From Hericium rajendrae (Eukaryota; Basidiomycota; Agaricomycetes; Russulales; Hericiaceae), in assembly GCA_033439255.1 (NCBI GenBank), contig CM065884.1, positions 2,666,001 to 2,730,000 on the forward strand: a DNA stretch of 64,000 nucleotides. The letters are read 5' to 3'. This document shows, piece by piece, positions 11,700 through 24,347 of the stretch. The notes below the pieces were generated by a model that saw only the letters and a list, made by a program, of their open reading frames with translations, ran no database searches and was not told the origin of the DNA. Numbering within the stretch: position 1 is the stretch's first letter; every line of letters starts with the position of its first letter. The position numbers were made by a program, and so were the translations under genes.

Positions 11700-12950
11700 A
11701 GGGATGTGCTGAGCTAATCCCCGGCCTGCCCATTGCATACGCCATTTCCCGCACCCACCACGCCTGACGCATCGCACCCACCATGCCTGTAGCACACTGC
11801 CCGCTCACTACTCACGCCAAGCTCAGCGCCAGCTGTGTACGCATTGCGAGCCTGCACGCTCACCACCTGCAGCGCGTGGCATGAACAGCACTGCCGCTGA
11901 ACAGCACCGCCGCCGCCGCCGGCTCGCTGCGCGCCTTCGCGGCATCTACCGCGCCCGCATCGATACCCGGTGCTGGCACCCGCACTCGCTACGCCCACCA
12001 TTCACACCGAGTCGCTCTCGCCGACACTTTGAGCCCGCCACGTGCGATGGCTATGCGTTCTGCATCCTATGCACCTGATGCCCCCGCGACGTGCCACTAT
12101 CCTGTCCTTTCGGTCCGCCCGATGCTGGCCTATAGCCGGCATGCCCCCGTTGCCACCCAGCGCCTGTGGCCTTGCGCACTGCACAATCGCTACCCTACAC
12201 TCCTCGTTCATCGTGTATGCCGCTCAGCATCCACACTGTGGGCATACCTGGGCCTCACCATGCGCAGCGCATGGCCCGTCACTGTGCCTTGCGGCACACG
12301 ACCACCTCTAGGACAGGCCGTTCTCCGCACATTCCACTGGCTGCCTCCCGCGCATCACAGCACCTGCCCACTCGTGCACCCCACGCTGCCTGCTGTGGCT
12401 CTCCGCTGAGCGCATACCGCGCAGGCTACGCGTTGACGCAGCAGGAAACCCAGCGGCCACGTTCAACCAACTGCTGGGCCTTGGCGAGGCCCAACTGGAA
12501 GGTGTCACGCGGGTAACGAGCTTCTGCCAGCAACATCTGCTAGCCTCTCCCTGCGACTGTGCCATGTACCTGTTGCATGCGCATTACACCTGCAGAGATT
12601 TGGCACCTTCCCACTTCCCCTATCCCACTGCCTTGTGTCGTCCTATGGCAGCAGACCGGACCTCACTGTCCATGCCAATGCCCTGTCCTCGCAGCGCCTG
12701 CTCACCGAGCGCCTCGTATGTGCCAGCATTGGCATGGTATGGCTCGACGAGGGGCTATGTGCAATTTACTGGCGGGGCATGGCGATTGACGCCGCCCCAT
12801 AGGCATCTTGAGGGTACGCATGTCACGTGCTGGCATGTCAGTGTTGTGCTGGCATGGAGTAGTCGCGTGTTGACACGTGCTATGTTGGGATGAGGTGGCG
12901 ACCATGCGGGCCCCAGGGCTATTGACCTCGCCCATGCAACAGCACGATCC
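11700..12950 (+). other. C-rich cassette without recognisable gene
   Basis: The composition is like the cargo of the CATCAG elements (CGCCCGC, CACTGC and TGCCCG words, C-rich on the plus strand). Frames are open by composition only. I see no type I hairpin in front of it, so it may be a separate capture event or an older, decayed cassette. Confidence 0.45.
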
Positions 12951-14581
12951 TTAACCCATTGAGTGCCTTGAGGATGTACGAGAGGTGGAGGAGGATGGGG
13001 GGCGTGTGGGAGGGAAAACGATAGGAAGGCAGGGTGACGTGGCAGCGCGGCGGGAGTTTCTGAGCTCAGGGACTTTGAGATCGTGAGGGATAGCTTAAAG
13101 AGATGAAAGGATTAGCGAACGGGGAGCGAGGAGGCAGGACGGGACGAGGGACGAGGGAAGGGGAGAAGACGGGTGGCAGATGGGGGATGGATACAGGAGG
13201 CAGGACGAAAAAAGTGTTCGAACGGACTTGTGGCACTGTTCAGCAACTGCTGAACAATGCCTCGGGCTCACCGAACGAAGCCCGTTCAACCACAGATAAA
13301 TTACATTAAATAGAGAAGATAATACAGTAGATTTAAAAAGATGAAATGAAGTAAATTTCTTAATTTCATAGATACCGGAGCTGATTGAGGTAAACTATGA
13401 GCAAAATGATGATATAACGGCGCGTGCTTGTTCTTAGTGCTGGACGTGCGAGCTTGTACAGTACGCTTCAGGCAAGCTGGGCAGTAGCATTCGACTAGGA
13501 TTCCTAACGCTTTTGTCCTCGGTTTGTATATTCGTCACTACCAGCAACCTGGGGGATCTTTTACAAACATATAAATTTTATGTGGGCCTTTTTTGACGGC
13601 CAGATCGAAGAGATTGTGCCCATCTTCATGTTTTTATAGCACAATCGGGTGTGATCCTCAGATATCTCGACCCTCAAGACCTGAATTTATCACGGAAAAA
13701 ATTGTAGCTTTATGAGCATATGTAGACCATAAATAAAAATCATTTCATGGCATTCAAATTGCGAAATTGTTGGAAAAATATTGTCCACTACATGAAAAAC
13801 AGAGGAAATGAGCATAACTTAGGTGTATCTCTCTCATCCTGGCTTCAAATTTTTTTTAAATCAGGAAATTTTTTTCGTATACATACGATAGCACATCTTT
13901 GAGCTTTCTGCGATCCAAATCTGGTCTAATATGCACTATAATCCTCGCCCAACTGATCGTCTCACCATGTTTCAGCATGTTTTGGGCTCTTTGGGCTCAG
14001 CCACCGAGCCTCGGCGGTTGCCGAACTGCCTTTCTGGGCATGTTCAGCCGTCGAGGACGTTGTCTTCCTACGTCGTCCGTCGTCCCTCCGTCGTCTACCC
14101 TCCGGGCTTATTCATACCCATGTGCCCTCTTGCTACTTCCCGCACCCATTTTCGACTTCCAGCGCCCATTTGCGACTTCCCGCGGCTGCTTGCGATCCTG
14201 CGATCCCACCCGACACCTCTCATGCACCGTCCAACGCCCATCCATGGCCTCCTGCGCGTGCCAGCTCAACACGCTGCACGTGTGCTCAAGACCTCCCCGC
14301 GTGGAGCCAGCCGCAGCAGTGACCCAATGACGATGACGACGATGGCAACGGCAGCAGCGGGTGTGCACGAGCGAGGGGTCAGGATGCGATGTGAGCGCTG
14401 CGAGGGGCAGTCGCATGTCTGCACCCCTGCAGGTACATCTTATTTTTTCTTTGCGCCCTCATCTCCCGTTTCCACGTCCCCGGCCACATGACATGTGTGT
14501 CCCATCCCGCCCCGTGCCCCCGCCCTTGCGCTAGGATCGCCGGGTATCGCTGGCGATGAGCGCAGCCAGACAGGCACAGTG
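12951..14581. other. Non-coding interior of the 4.85-kb element
   Basis: Nothing here looks like a gene. 13,100-13,220 is purine-rich (GGGACGAGGG words). About 13,230-13,262 has a small palindrome, TGTTCAGCAACTGCTGAACA. 13,300-13,900 is AT-rich. 13,930-14,430 is C-rich again, with CTTCCCGC-type repeats around 14,140-14,180. A donor-like CTGCAG|GTACAT lies near 14,431, but I could not find a convincing partner acceptor. Confidence 0.5.
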
Positions 14582-15068
14582 TGTAACGGACGATAGAGGT
14601 CGAGCCGCTACTGCCCAGGAAGTCCAAGGTAGGCGAGCGAGTGAGGAGGGTATAAAGGTGTTGTAGACCTCCTAGAGAGAGTCCACGAGCTAGAGCTAAC
14701 AGAACCGAGGATGCCTCAGTCCTGCAGCCAAGCAGATGAGTGATGAGCTGGCACCTCCTCTGAGAGCCAGCAACAGATATAGACCTCCTAATGAGGGTTT
14801 TGGGGGCCACACACCTTCCTTTGAGGGTTGGATCCCAAGAGAACCTTTCAGATATGAGGAGAACAAGCAGAGACTGAGACAAAAGCAGACAGATGGTGGT
14901 GAGTTGGCAAGATAGATGCTTATTCCCAATAAGGAAATCCGCTCTAAGTACATGATTCAAACTCAGCTATCCTAATAAGGAAACTCTGCAAAACTCGAAA
15001 AGTAAGCCAGGTAGAAAAGAGTAAGAAAGTAGAAGACTATAGTAGTAACTGATAAACCATCTGTTACA
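14582..15068. repeat. Solo LTR, 487 bp (family 1, copy 1)
   Basis: It begins TGTAACGGACG and ends CTGTTACA, with a perfect 5-base duplication CAGTG on each side (14,577-14,581 and 15,069-15,073). An internal TATAAAGG lies near 14,650. It is 487 bp, the same length as the copy at 40,732-41,218, and differs at only a handful of positions. No internal region of this family is in the window. Confidence 0.9.
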
Positions 15069-15154
15069 CAGTGAGCGGGCGGCGCACAGGTGATCGGGCT
15101 CGGCAAGCGAATGGCGTGGAGGCGGGCAGGCACGGCGGGTGGCCAATGGGCACC

Positions 15155-15445
15155 ATCAGCAAACCTTTCCATTTACTTGTTGATCTGGTTTGTCTTTTTT
15201 TGATCTGGTTGATCTGGTTTTGATCTGGTTTTTTTCTGAAATTTTTTAAAAGCAGTTTGAGTGATTTTTAATATGTACATCATAGATAAAAAAGATGCAA
15301 TATTATAATAACAGATATTAGAAAGCTCAAATTGCATATTTAAAAAATTTCCAGATGAAAACCAGATCAATCAGATCAAAACCAGATCAACCAGATCAAA
15401 AAAAGGTAAACCAGATCAACAAGTAAATGGAAAGGTTTGCTGATG
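15155..15445. mobile_element. Inverted-repeat MITE, CATCAGCAAACC termini
   Basis: The ends are CATCAGCAAACCTTTCC and its inverse, with a flanking duplication AC. The arms continue inward through repeated GATCTGGTT and its complement AACCAGATC, so most of the 291 bp folds back on itself. It belongs to the CATCAG clan by termini and 2-base duplication. It sits in a G-rich block of the 4.85-kb element. Confidence 0.85.
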
Positions 15446-16245
15446 ACGATGAGCGAGCGGCACGCAAACGGGCGGACAGGCGCAACGAGTGCATGGCACG
15501 GAGGCGCAGCGGGCATGCTGGCGGGTGCGCAGCAAGCGAGCGAGCAGGTGGTGCGGGCACGCAGCGAGCGAGCGGCGGCGCAGGCACGCAGCATGCGAGC
15601 AGCATCGCAGGCATGCAGCATGCAGCATGCAGTGTGCGAGTGGCGGCGGAGGTGCACAGCATGCGAGCAGCAGCACAGGCATGCAGCGTGCAAGCAGCGG
15701 TGCAGGCACGCGGCGTGCAGGCAGCGGCAGAGGCACGCGGCATGCGGGCAGCAGCAAAGGCACGCAGCATGCGGGCAGCGGCGAAGGTGCGTGGTGTGTG
15801 GGCGGCGGCGAAGGCACGCGGCGAGCATGCAGCAGGAGGCGTGCGGCGAGCATGCAGCGGGAGGCGTGCGGCGAGCATGTAGCAGGAGGCGCACGGTGAG
15901 CGTGCAGCGGGAGGCGTGCGGTGAGCATGTAGCAGAAGGTGCACGGCGAGCGTGCAGCGGGAGGCGTGCAGCGAGCGTGCAGCAGGAGGTGCGCGGCGAG
16001 CATGCAGCGGGAGGCGCGAAGCGAGCGTGCAGGCAGCGGGAGGCGCGGTGAACGAGCGGGTGGCAGGCACAGTGAGCGGGTGGCAGGCACAGTGAGCGGC
16101 AGGCACACCGGGAGGCACACAGCGAGTGAGCAGTGCATGGGCAGCGAGGGGTGTGCAGCAAGTGGGTGGGCCTGGCGAGCGAGCAGCGGCACGGTAGCAG
16201 TGAGATGTGTACATAACCGGGCCGGAGCGGGTCTTCATGCCATTG
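15446..16245 (-). repeat. G-rich (sense C-rich) tandem block
   Basis: Irregular repeats of about 24-27 bases, best seen at 15,810-16,050, are built on GCGGCGAGCATGCAGC and GGGAGGCG. The minus strand is C-rich like the other cargo segments. Long open frames on both strands are a by-product of composition and repetition. Confidence 0.6.
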
Positions 16246-16389
16246 ATAAGATGGATTAACTGGCATGTTTAGCTAAATGCACATATAGCTAAATGTCTGT
16301 TGACTTGCTGTTGGTGAGTTAATGGGCATTTAGGTTTATGTCCGGTGGCTACTACTGTACATTTAGCTAAGTGGCTACAGGTAGTGGTG

Positions 16390-17803
16390 ACAGTTGAAGG
16401 ACTTGAGCAAGGAAGAGAGGGAAGAGGCGAAGGCTGCAGTGAAGGACATGGTTGAGGGTTTTTAAAGCGCCTCCCGGTCATGTCATCCGTGGGTGGCAAG
16501 AAACATTTTTTTGATCTGTTGAATCACTTCTCTGTACTATCCAACCCCTGTGAGCAATCATATCCATCATCTTTGCACATGTCTGCTATCACGCCCAACT
16601 GTCAGACACCATCCATTATGCTCCAGGCCAAGATTATCACTGTCCCGATCAAGAAACAAATTGATACTGAGGCACTTCTTGATAGTGGTGCAGAAGGCAT
16701 CATTATGCACCTCGAGTTTGCCAAGAAACACCAGTTCCCCCTCAAGAAACTCCCTAAACCCTTTTCTGCTCGCAATGTGGACAATTCCAAAAACATCATA
16801 GGCTGGGTCCGCTATTCAGTCAACCAGAACATCTGCATTTATGCCAAGGACTCGATGTTCTTCCATGAGGAGACAGCTGAGTTCTATCTCGTTGACATTG
16901 GTGACTATGACATTATCCTTGGAACCGATTGGTTACAGGAGCACAACTCTAAAATTGATTGGGTCTCTCATCGTGTTGACATGACTCCTGCCCTCTCTCT
17001 TGCATTCTGAATCAGCCCCCAGTCAAGAACCTGTCCACTCGCACTGAACGCTGCCAGTCAGCCCCTCGTCCACCAGTCCTCAGTGCTACTGCGGTACTGC
17101 TCCCCTCACCTTGCCCCTCTCCATTGCTCTCACTGCCCCTGCCATTTGTTGCTGCTCCACTTCTCAAATACGTGATCCCTGCTTGCTGAGTCCAAGGTGT
17201 CTGCCTTCGCTACATCCACCTGTCCAAAGTTCCTGCACATCTGTTCACCGAGGATGATGATCCACGACCTGGCATCTCTGAACTCGTCGACAAGCTCAAG
17301 GGTGCCAAGGTCTTCTCCAAGATGGATGTTTGCTGGGGTTACAACAATGTTCGCATCAAAGAGGGCGATGAATGAAAAGCCACCTTCAAGACTAACTGTG
17401 GTCTCTTTGAACCCCTGGTGATGTTTTTTGGTCTTATGAACTCCCCTGCCACGTTTCAAGGAATGATGAATGAACTTTTCAAGAATCTCATCAACATGGG
17501 CAAAGTCATCATTTACATGGATGATATCCTCATTTTCACTGAAACCCTAGAGGAACATCACAACCTTGTGCGCAAGGTCCTCCAATGCCTCCAGAACAAT
17601 GACCTCTTCCTCAAGCCAGAGAAGTGCTCATTTGAGCAGCCCTCAGTTGAGTTCCTTGGTCTCATTGTCTCCCATAACACACTCACCATGGACCCCGTCA
17701 AGGTTGCAGGCATCGCTGAGTGGCCTGCTCCCCGTAACGTCAAGGACGTCCAGTCCTTTGTCAGCTTTGGCAATTTCTATTGGCATTTCATCCAGGACTT
17801 TTT
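16390..17803 (+). mobile_element. Ty3/gypsy fossil 1, segment c (protease, reverse transcriptase)
   Basis: The segment starts in the gag tail, passes an aspartic-protease region with the LLDSGAEG motif (about 16,620-16,980) and a reverse-transcriptase region with the YMDD box (about 17,515), and then stops abruptly. The matching part of the second copy continues into RNase H and integrase, so the 3' half of this copy is gone or lies elsewhere. Broken in several places. Confidence 0.85.
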
Positions 17804-17938
17804 CTCTCCATCGTTAATTGCCTCTTGAGCAGGTCAGCCTTTGTTGTTTGTGTGTAGCCTGAGCTCCTACTCGGTCACTACAGGATGTCAGTCCTTAGCA
17901 TAGTGAGGTTATAAGTTTGATTCTGCCAATTGCCATTC
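17804..17938 (+). other. Unassigned 135 bases with a B-box-like motif
   Basis: Between the gypsy break and the first MITE lies a short stretch with AAGTTTGATTCTGCC at about 17,912-17,926. This resembles a degenerate RNA polymerase III B box, with a weak A-box-like sequence about 30 bases earlier. It could be the head of a SINE. No tRNA fold is evident. Confidence 0.25.
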
Positions 17939-18160
17939 CATCAGAAACCCTACAAACTGTCTTATAAAATCTTATAAAATCTGATTGAAATCTGGAGAAA
18001 CTGGTAGCAACATTCAGATTCATCAGGTAGTCAAACACCTAAGATGGGTGTCATTTGTCAGAAATAATCAGAAATAACTTATAAGATTTCAGATTTATAA
18101 GAACAATCAGATACAATCAGATACATCAGACACAGCAGAAAGTTTGTAGGGTTTCTGATG
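17939..18160. mobile_element. MITE, 222-bp CATCAG family, copy 1
   Basis: Termini are CATCAGAAACCCTACAAAC and its inverse, with the duplication TC on both sides. It is the inverted-orientation twin of 60,895-61,116 and a relative of 19,484-19,703. It is non-coding. Confidence 0.9.
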
Positions 18161-19483
18161 TCTTATAATTTTGGATATTTCTTAGAGATACTCAGTCTTT
18201 TCAATCTAACTGAATCATTGTTAGACTATATGCATATGTAAGTCAATACTAGTCATATTAGGACCAGAAGTTCTCAGTATGAAAAAGTGCAAACTTGTTA
18301 CAAGATAGTGGATAAATGTACTTCATAGTAAAATCTGTATCTTTTTATTGATGTAAGTGAGTGTGATGTATGGTTATATAATGAGAGCAAATTTTACCTC
18401 CTCAGAACATTTGTTTCTATAACAATAGGTCCAGAAATGACTGAGATATGAGCAAATCACTTCAAAAGATACCCTTGAGGAGATCATAGTGATTGCATCA
18501 TAGCAGGGCAATGAGTGGTGCTATTTACACGATAAAACTACCATTGAAAAGGTCTGATTCATATCTTTCAAACGTTATATTTTACAAGATGGTCAGATAA
18601 GTATTTAGAAAACACGGTAGTGATTACTGAAGGGTTGGTATTAGAGGCAGGGGCAAACTTGTTGAGGCCATATCTTTTTATTGACTCATCCAATTGTAAT
18701 GTACCTCGAGTTTTGGAAAGGTATAATAGAGTCTTTCTGATGCAATCAAGGGACCGATGGTATCTCTAGTACTTAAGGAGGTACACTTGAATTATTACAA
18801 AATCTCCTATTTGACTATTTTCAAGGTTTTACATAATCCACAGCATGGGCAAAAATGACATCTTCCCATCCCTCTGATGATGTCATGGGATGGGAAGACA
18901 TCATATTCACCTGTGCTATGGATTATATAAGAAATTTATAAGCACAAAAAAAATCGAAAAAATCATTCAAGTCTAAGGGCAAATCATCAAATCATCTGAG
19001 AATAGGCACATATTGAGCAGCACAAAAAATCAGTAAAAATCGTGATAATATGGTCATTTATAGTACTATTTTGAAACACTTGAGTTTATGTTCATATCTA
19101 GAGAATTGATAGAGATATGGCCAAATTACTGATTCAGACCCCTGAAAGGCAAAAATAAAATCAATCTAAGCAATATACAACAGTTGACAGACTTTTAAAG
19201 ATCACACTCATATATTTCATAAATGCAAACACAATTTTTGAGAAGTCATGTGCAACAGTGAGCCTGACCGAGCTTGCTGTTGCACGTGACCTTTATTTTG
19301 TCATTAGTTCAACTCTTGCTGGTAACAAAGTTTAAAAATAAGAGATAAGTGTAAAACAATATACTTTGAAGATGGAGATCTTTGCAACATTACAATACTA
19401 GTATATCAATTCTCTGTTATCTTATTAATTCTGTAAGAATAACACTACAAAGTTATAACAATTCAAAAAGAATCATATTGCCA
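18161..19483. other. Intergenic AT-rich DNA with two foldbacks
   Basis: No gene is seen in these 1.3 kb. About 18,828-18,930 forms an imperfect hairpin with arms of about 42 bases around GACATCTTCCCATCCC and its inverse. About 19,250-19,285 is a shorter one with GTGCAACAG / CTGTTGCAC arms. These may be small foldback insertions. Confidence 0.5.
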
Positions 19484-19703
19484 CATCAGAAATCCTACAA
19501 ACTTTCTGCTGTGTCTAATGTATCTGATTGCATCTGATTGTTCTTATAAATCTGAAATCTTATAAGTTATTTCTGATTATTTCTGACAGATGACACCCGT
19601 CTTAGATGTCTGACTATCTGATGAATGAATGTTGCTACCAGTTTCTCCAGATTTCAATCAGATTTTATAAGACACAATAAGATAGTTTGTAGAATTTCTG
19701 ATG
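19484..19703. mobile_element. MITE, 222-bp CATCAG family, copy 2
   Basis: Termini are CATCAGAAATCCTACAAAC and its inverse, with the duplication CA. It is 220 bp and has diverged moderately from the other copies. Confidence 0.88.
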
Positions 19704-19712
19704 CATGCAGAG

Positions 19713-20048
19713 CATTAGAAATCTTGACAACTTTCTGTTTGACCTAATAGTATATGATGATATCTGATAGACCTCGTGCGAGTTCAATCAGGCAAATCAG
19801 AGAGCATAAGATATGTATTAGAAAAAATTAGATAGTATCAGATTTTTCTCAGCTATTTGTCAGAATTTGATCTAAAGCTTCAGATCAGATACTATCAGAT
19901 ATATAAAAATTTCAAATCTTTAAGCTCAATCAGATATGATCATTTTAAAAGTGGTCGCAAATAGGTCAAACTCTACAGTGCCAATCAGAAGTGATCAGTA
20001 GGGTTAAAAATTGTCAGATCAGTCAGAAAATTGTCAACCTTCCTGATG
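19713..20048. mobile_element. MITE, GTTGACAACTTT family, short copy
   Basis: The left end is CATTAGAAATCTTGACAAC, the right end GTCAACCTTCCTGATG, and the duplication is AG. At 336 bp it is a shortened or divergent relative of the 402-bp copies at 33,229 and 38,161. Confidence 0.8.
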
Positions 20049-20269
20049 AGCATTGACTCTCTTTAGAGATTGATATGAGTGCACTTGCAAGTGATCTGGA
20101 TCTGAACCTGTGGATATTTGACCCAGCACATCAGTAACCCTCAAATTTTCTGATTTGTCTGAATCCATTGTCTGAAAATTATCTGTAAATGGTTCAATCT
20201 TATTCAATTTTGTTTGATTGTTACTATCAGACAATCAGACAAATTATGTAGGTCCTAAATTTTCAGACA

Positions 20270-20690
20270 ACTTCACATAACTTCAGAAAAAAATTGTCTG
20301 ATATCAGAAAAAAGTCTGATAACTACAGACATTTTCTGATATTATCAGACTTTATCTGATAGCATCAGAAGTCTATCAGATATTGTCTGATAGTATCAGA
20401 AAATATCTGAATTGATTAAACATTGTCTGATAGCATTAAAAAATGTCTTAGAACTCCAAACATTTTCTGATACTATCAGAGATTGTCTGAGCATCTCAGA
20501 CAATATCTGATAGATATCTGATGCTGTCAGATAAAGTCTGATAATATCAGAAAATGTCTGAGCACTTTAGACAATATCTGAGGACCTCAGACAATATCTG
20601 AGCATCTCAGACAATATCTGAGCATCTCAGACAATATCTAAGCATTTCAGATATTTTCTGACACTGTCAGAGATTGTCAGATCATTATCA
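20270..20690. repeat. Array of CAGACAATATCTGA-type short palindromes
   Basis: At least a dozen quasi-palindromic units of 14-25 bases alternate TCAGACAATATCTGA, AGCATCTCAG and TGATATTATCAG. The surrounding 20,050-21,700 is also unusually rich in CAGAT and TCAGA words. No gene is evident. Confidence 0.65.
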
Positions 20691-21078
20691 GCAAATATTT
20701 AGAGTGATCAGACTTTGTTTTAATATTTGAAAGATGTTAGAATCAGATTATGTATTGACATTCAACTTGGCTGAAGTGCATCACATCAATCAGACATCTT
20801 AAAAGTTTATCAAGTAAAAACCAGACAATATTAGATGATTTCAAGAGTATATCAGACTCATCAGAGTCCATTCAGACATATTGCATCTCATATCAAACAC
20901 AAATCAGTCAGTCAGACTTTAATCAGAAGGACTCAGTTTTTCATTCAGAATATTCAGAAAAATTTCAATCAAAAATCAGACCTTTAAGACAATATTCAGA
21001 TACTTAGAATCACATCAAATCATCAGAACTACTGCATTCTAAAATTATACAGGTAAAACAACTAAAACGCCCAATGCA

Positions 21079-21329
21079 CATCAGGAACCCTTACAACTTT
21101 CTGATGCATCTGATTCTGTCTGATTCAATCTGATTTCAATCTGATTGATCTGAAAAATGTTTTAAAGGACTTCTGAGCTATGTATTATATATATAAAGAA
21201 TGAAATATTGTAACTGTTTATATTTCAACTCTCAAATATCTATTTCTTAAAAAATCAGATCAATCAGATTGAAATCGGATTGAATTAGACAGAATCAGAT
21301 GCATCAGAAAGTTGTAAGGATTCCTGATG
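21079..21329. mobile_element. MITE, CATCAGGAACCCTTACAAC family
   Basis: It is 251 bp with inverted ends CATCAGGAACCCTTACAAC / GTTGTAAGGATTCCTGATG. The flanking dinucleotides are CA and TA, so the duplication has mutated or my boundary is one base off. It is non-coding and palindromic over most of its length. Confidence 0.8.
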
Positions 21330-23957
21330 TAGCACAAACCCTAAAAAGTAGGCCATATGATGAAAGAGAATTAACAATAAAAGTAAAGCATTAAAGTCAT
21401 TAAAGGTCAGCATGATGTATCAGAAGAGAAAAACTAACTCAAAATTTAGCTCAGACAAAAAGATCAGACAAGATCAGACATACCCAGATAAAATTCAGAT
21501 GCATTAGATCCTGTTCAGAAAAGAAGAATCAAAGTCAGAAGTCAGCTCAGATCAAAATCAGATAGGAAATACAAACTTAGGCAAGATTCTGTTCAGAAGC
21601 ATATCAGCAAAGACTCAAAAATAAAAACAAAAGCACAAACTATGCAGGGTATCAGTTCTAAGCCCTAAACAAAAATCAAGTCAGATCACAATATAAAAGG
21701 AAAAAAGAAACACAAACTTTTCATCTTTACTCATGTAATCTAAAAGCCCTGTCCTATGACATCCACCAGCATCCAGATTATCACCTTCAGTCTCAGGATG
21801 AGTCTTAGCCCTGGATAAGCTAGCCTCCTTAGCAAGCTCCATGATGCCCTCCCACTTCTGATCTGAAAGGGTACTATCAATGGCCTTTATGTAGTGACAA
21901 GAGGCAGCTCTCCAATTGCTAGAGCTAAACCTGATATCCTCAAGGACACCTTTGGGAGCCTCCCCTACAGGCAAGAGTAAAAATAAGGCACGCTCCACCT
22001 ACACAAAGTCAGCAACAACAAAAGAAAAATAAAAAAAACTCACAGCCACTACAGCTAAGCAGAGAGCAGCCTTAGGCAATAGATTTGTCCTAGAGTTAAC
22101 AGGAAGAAATGCAAGAGGGGACAGATGAGCACAAGCAAGGGTGTTGATAATCATAGGATTCTTGAACATCCCAGAATGCTCCTACCAGAGACTTGTTAAC
22201 AAGAGAAACAGAAAAAATAAGAAACATACTGGATCTTGACCTGAGACCTTTTTGAAGGTCTGAAACACAAAGAGATATGTTCCACTATCAATGTCAGCCT
22301 CATCATCTCAAGGCCGTGTAGGATGCTCAGGTTCTCGTCCAAGTAGAAAGTGAACACAAGCAAGATTGCAATCCTGCTCATGCTTCTCACCATTCTTGAA
22401 CTCCTTCAGAGCTATCTCATGCTGCGGCAAGTACTTAGCAACAACCTTCTCAGCCATAGGAGCAAAGGACCTCCTCCACTCGTAGGTACATTGCCTAACC
22501 TGCACAAAAATTGTCAACAACAACAATGACAAAAGTATAAGCACTTACCAAATAGAAGGCACGATCCCCTTTTGCAAAGGTATGAGGTTCATCAGGAAAA
22601 CACTCATCAAAGAGATCTTGCACATGATCCACTACACCCGAGAAGTGAAAAGGATCAGGAAAGGTGCCGCACTTGTCACGCCACAGTAGAATGAACCAGG
22701 TGGTTCATCTTGATATCTCAACAGACGCATCGTCATTGCTACTACGATAGTGACCAGATGTTGACTGACTGTTGATGTCGAGCCCACCATCGGAGTCATC
22801 CTAAGAGGAATTAGTAGTGTACAGGTGTAGAATTAATTAGTACGCACCATTATAATAGACAAAGTACAACTCTACAAGACAAGGATATAAGTCAGTAACA
22901 GTAAATTACGAAAGACAGAAATACTATACCACTTTGTGCGTGTCTGATGTATGAGCAGTGGATGTAGCCTTTGAGCTTGATGGAATCTGGGACTTGAATG
23001 GGGCCTTTGAGCTTGACAGTGTGCAAGGGGGGACCTTGGTCTTGCTAGCAGATGACACAAGTGAGGGTGTAAGCACCAGTGCATCAGAAAAATATGCAGG
23101 TCCTACATAGTTCTACATATCTTATATAGAAGTCATAGGCCCATAGCACCTCCCTTTACTACATAGCTCTCATAGCTCAAAGGGAGAGCTATGGAGTGCT
23201 ATGAGATGCTATAAAGCTGAAGGAGGTACTTTGAACTGCTATTATAGCTATCATAGCTAACTATGAAGCTACTATAGGGTGCCTAGCTATTAAATGTATC
23301 AGAGCTATGTTACCTACTTATGTTATACTCAATATATAAACTTAACACATCTATCAAAGTAATAAAATCTATCAGAACTATCAAAATTTTTATTAAGCTA
23401 TAGAACAAATCTTATATTCATTACTCTTACTGAAAGATCATATCAAAACATTATTTCAAAATAAATTATTCAATTTTATATTTTTGAAAAAAATCTCATA
23501 TTATAACTTTATAATCTAATAATAAAGTTTATAATTTACTACAACAATATATACTTACAACTCAAAAAGATAACAAATTAATAAAACCTACTTTAATCTA
23601 AAAAGCGAAAATCTATTAATTAAAGATATTGGATAACAAAGACAGAGACAATAAAAGATTAGCTCACCTTAACTTGAGAAGATAATAGAGACATAACTAG
23701 AGAGAACATTAGTAAAGAACATAGAACATTAAATTAAAGTCAACACACCTAAAAGATAATGAGCAAAGGAACAATAAGCAAAGAAAGAACAATGAGCAAA
23801 GAAGTAACAACGAGCAAAGAAAGAACAACGACAAGCAAGCAATGACAAGCAAGCAATGACAAGCAAGAAACGATGACGACGATGACAATGACGATGACGA
23901 CGCCGATGTGGGAGAGATGGTGGGGTTAGAGAGCAAGAGGCAATGCGCGTCGTGCGA

Positions 23958-23969
23958 GCCTTATATATG
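23958..23969 (-). promoter_or_regulatory. TATA box of the micro-exon arm, element D
   Basis: The minus strand reads CATATATAAGGCTCGCACG. Upstream on the same strand is the conserved GC block containing CCCGGGAAT that also precedes the box in element B. Confidence 0.65.
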
Positions 23970-24347
23970 ATTCCCGGGCAAAGCCGAGAATCGTAGCTGC
24001 TGGGTGCTGCCGAGTGCTGCACCAGAGGCTAAGTGATAGATTTTATTAACTTGTGTTTGCTGCTCAGTAGTATACAATATGTTAGTTAGACAAGTAGCTC
24101 ATATGATCAAATGGTATGAGCAAATTATACATACTGTCTTTTTTTCTGAATTAAACTGATTTGATTCGATTAATGAAGTTCGAAATGCTGAACTCGCGCT
24201 TTTGATCGCTCAAGCACTAAGGCACGTCGTTTGACTTGTCTTTATCCTCACTCAGCTCACTTTGCATCCTGTCCTCCTCGTCGCTCTCTTCGTTTCTCAT
24301 CACTTCGAAGGTCGGCAGGATCAGTCGGAGGCTTAGGGGGGCTCAAG

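Larger units (their letters stand above)
11538..16389. mobile_element. Non-autonomous DNA transposon, CTGTAGCC termini, 4.85 kb
   Basis: Both ends carry an imperfect inverted repeat of at least 60 bp: CTGTAGCCA, then TTAGCTAA, then ACAGTA, and further in CCTAAATGCCCA. The flanks share ACAGTTG (11,531-11,537 and 16,390-16,396), a 7-base duplication that may be 8 with one mismatch. Gypsy gag sequence continues across it. Contents: C-rich cassette (11,700-12,950), AT-rich stretch (13,300-13,900), a second C-rich stretch (13,930-14,580), a solo LTR, an inverted-repeat MITE and a G-rich tandem block. I recognise no transposase. A 7-8-base duplication would fit hAT or KDZ-type elements; which one is open. 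Confidence 0.75.

Noticed and set aside
15376-16266. Overlapping 200-300-codon frames on both strands as genes
   Set aside because: They are translations of a short G-rich tandem repeat and an inverted-repeat MITE.
16390-17803. Host aspartic protease gene
   Set aside because: The protease motif is followed by reverse transcriptase and lies within a gypsy fossil that matches the second copy.
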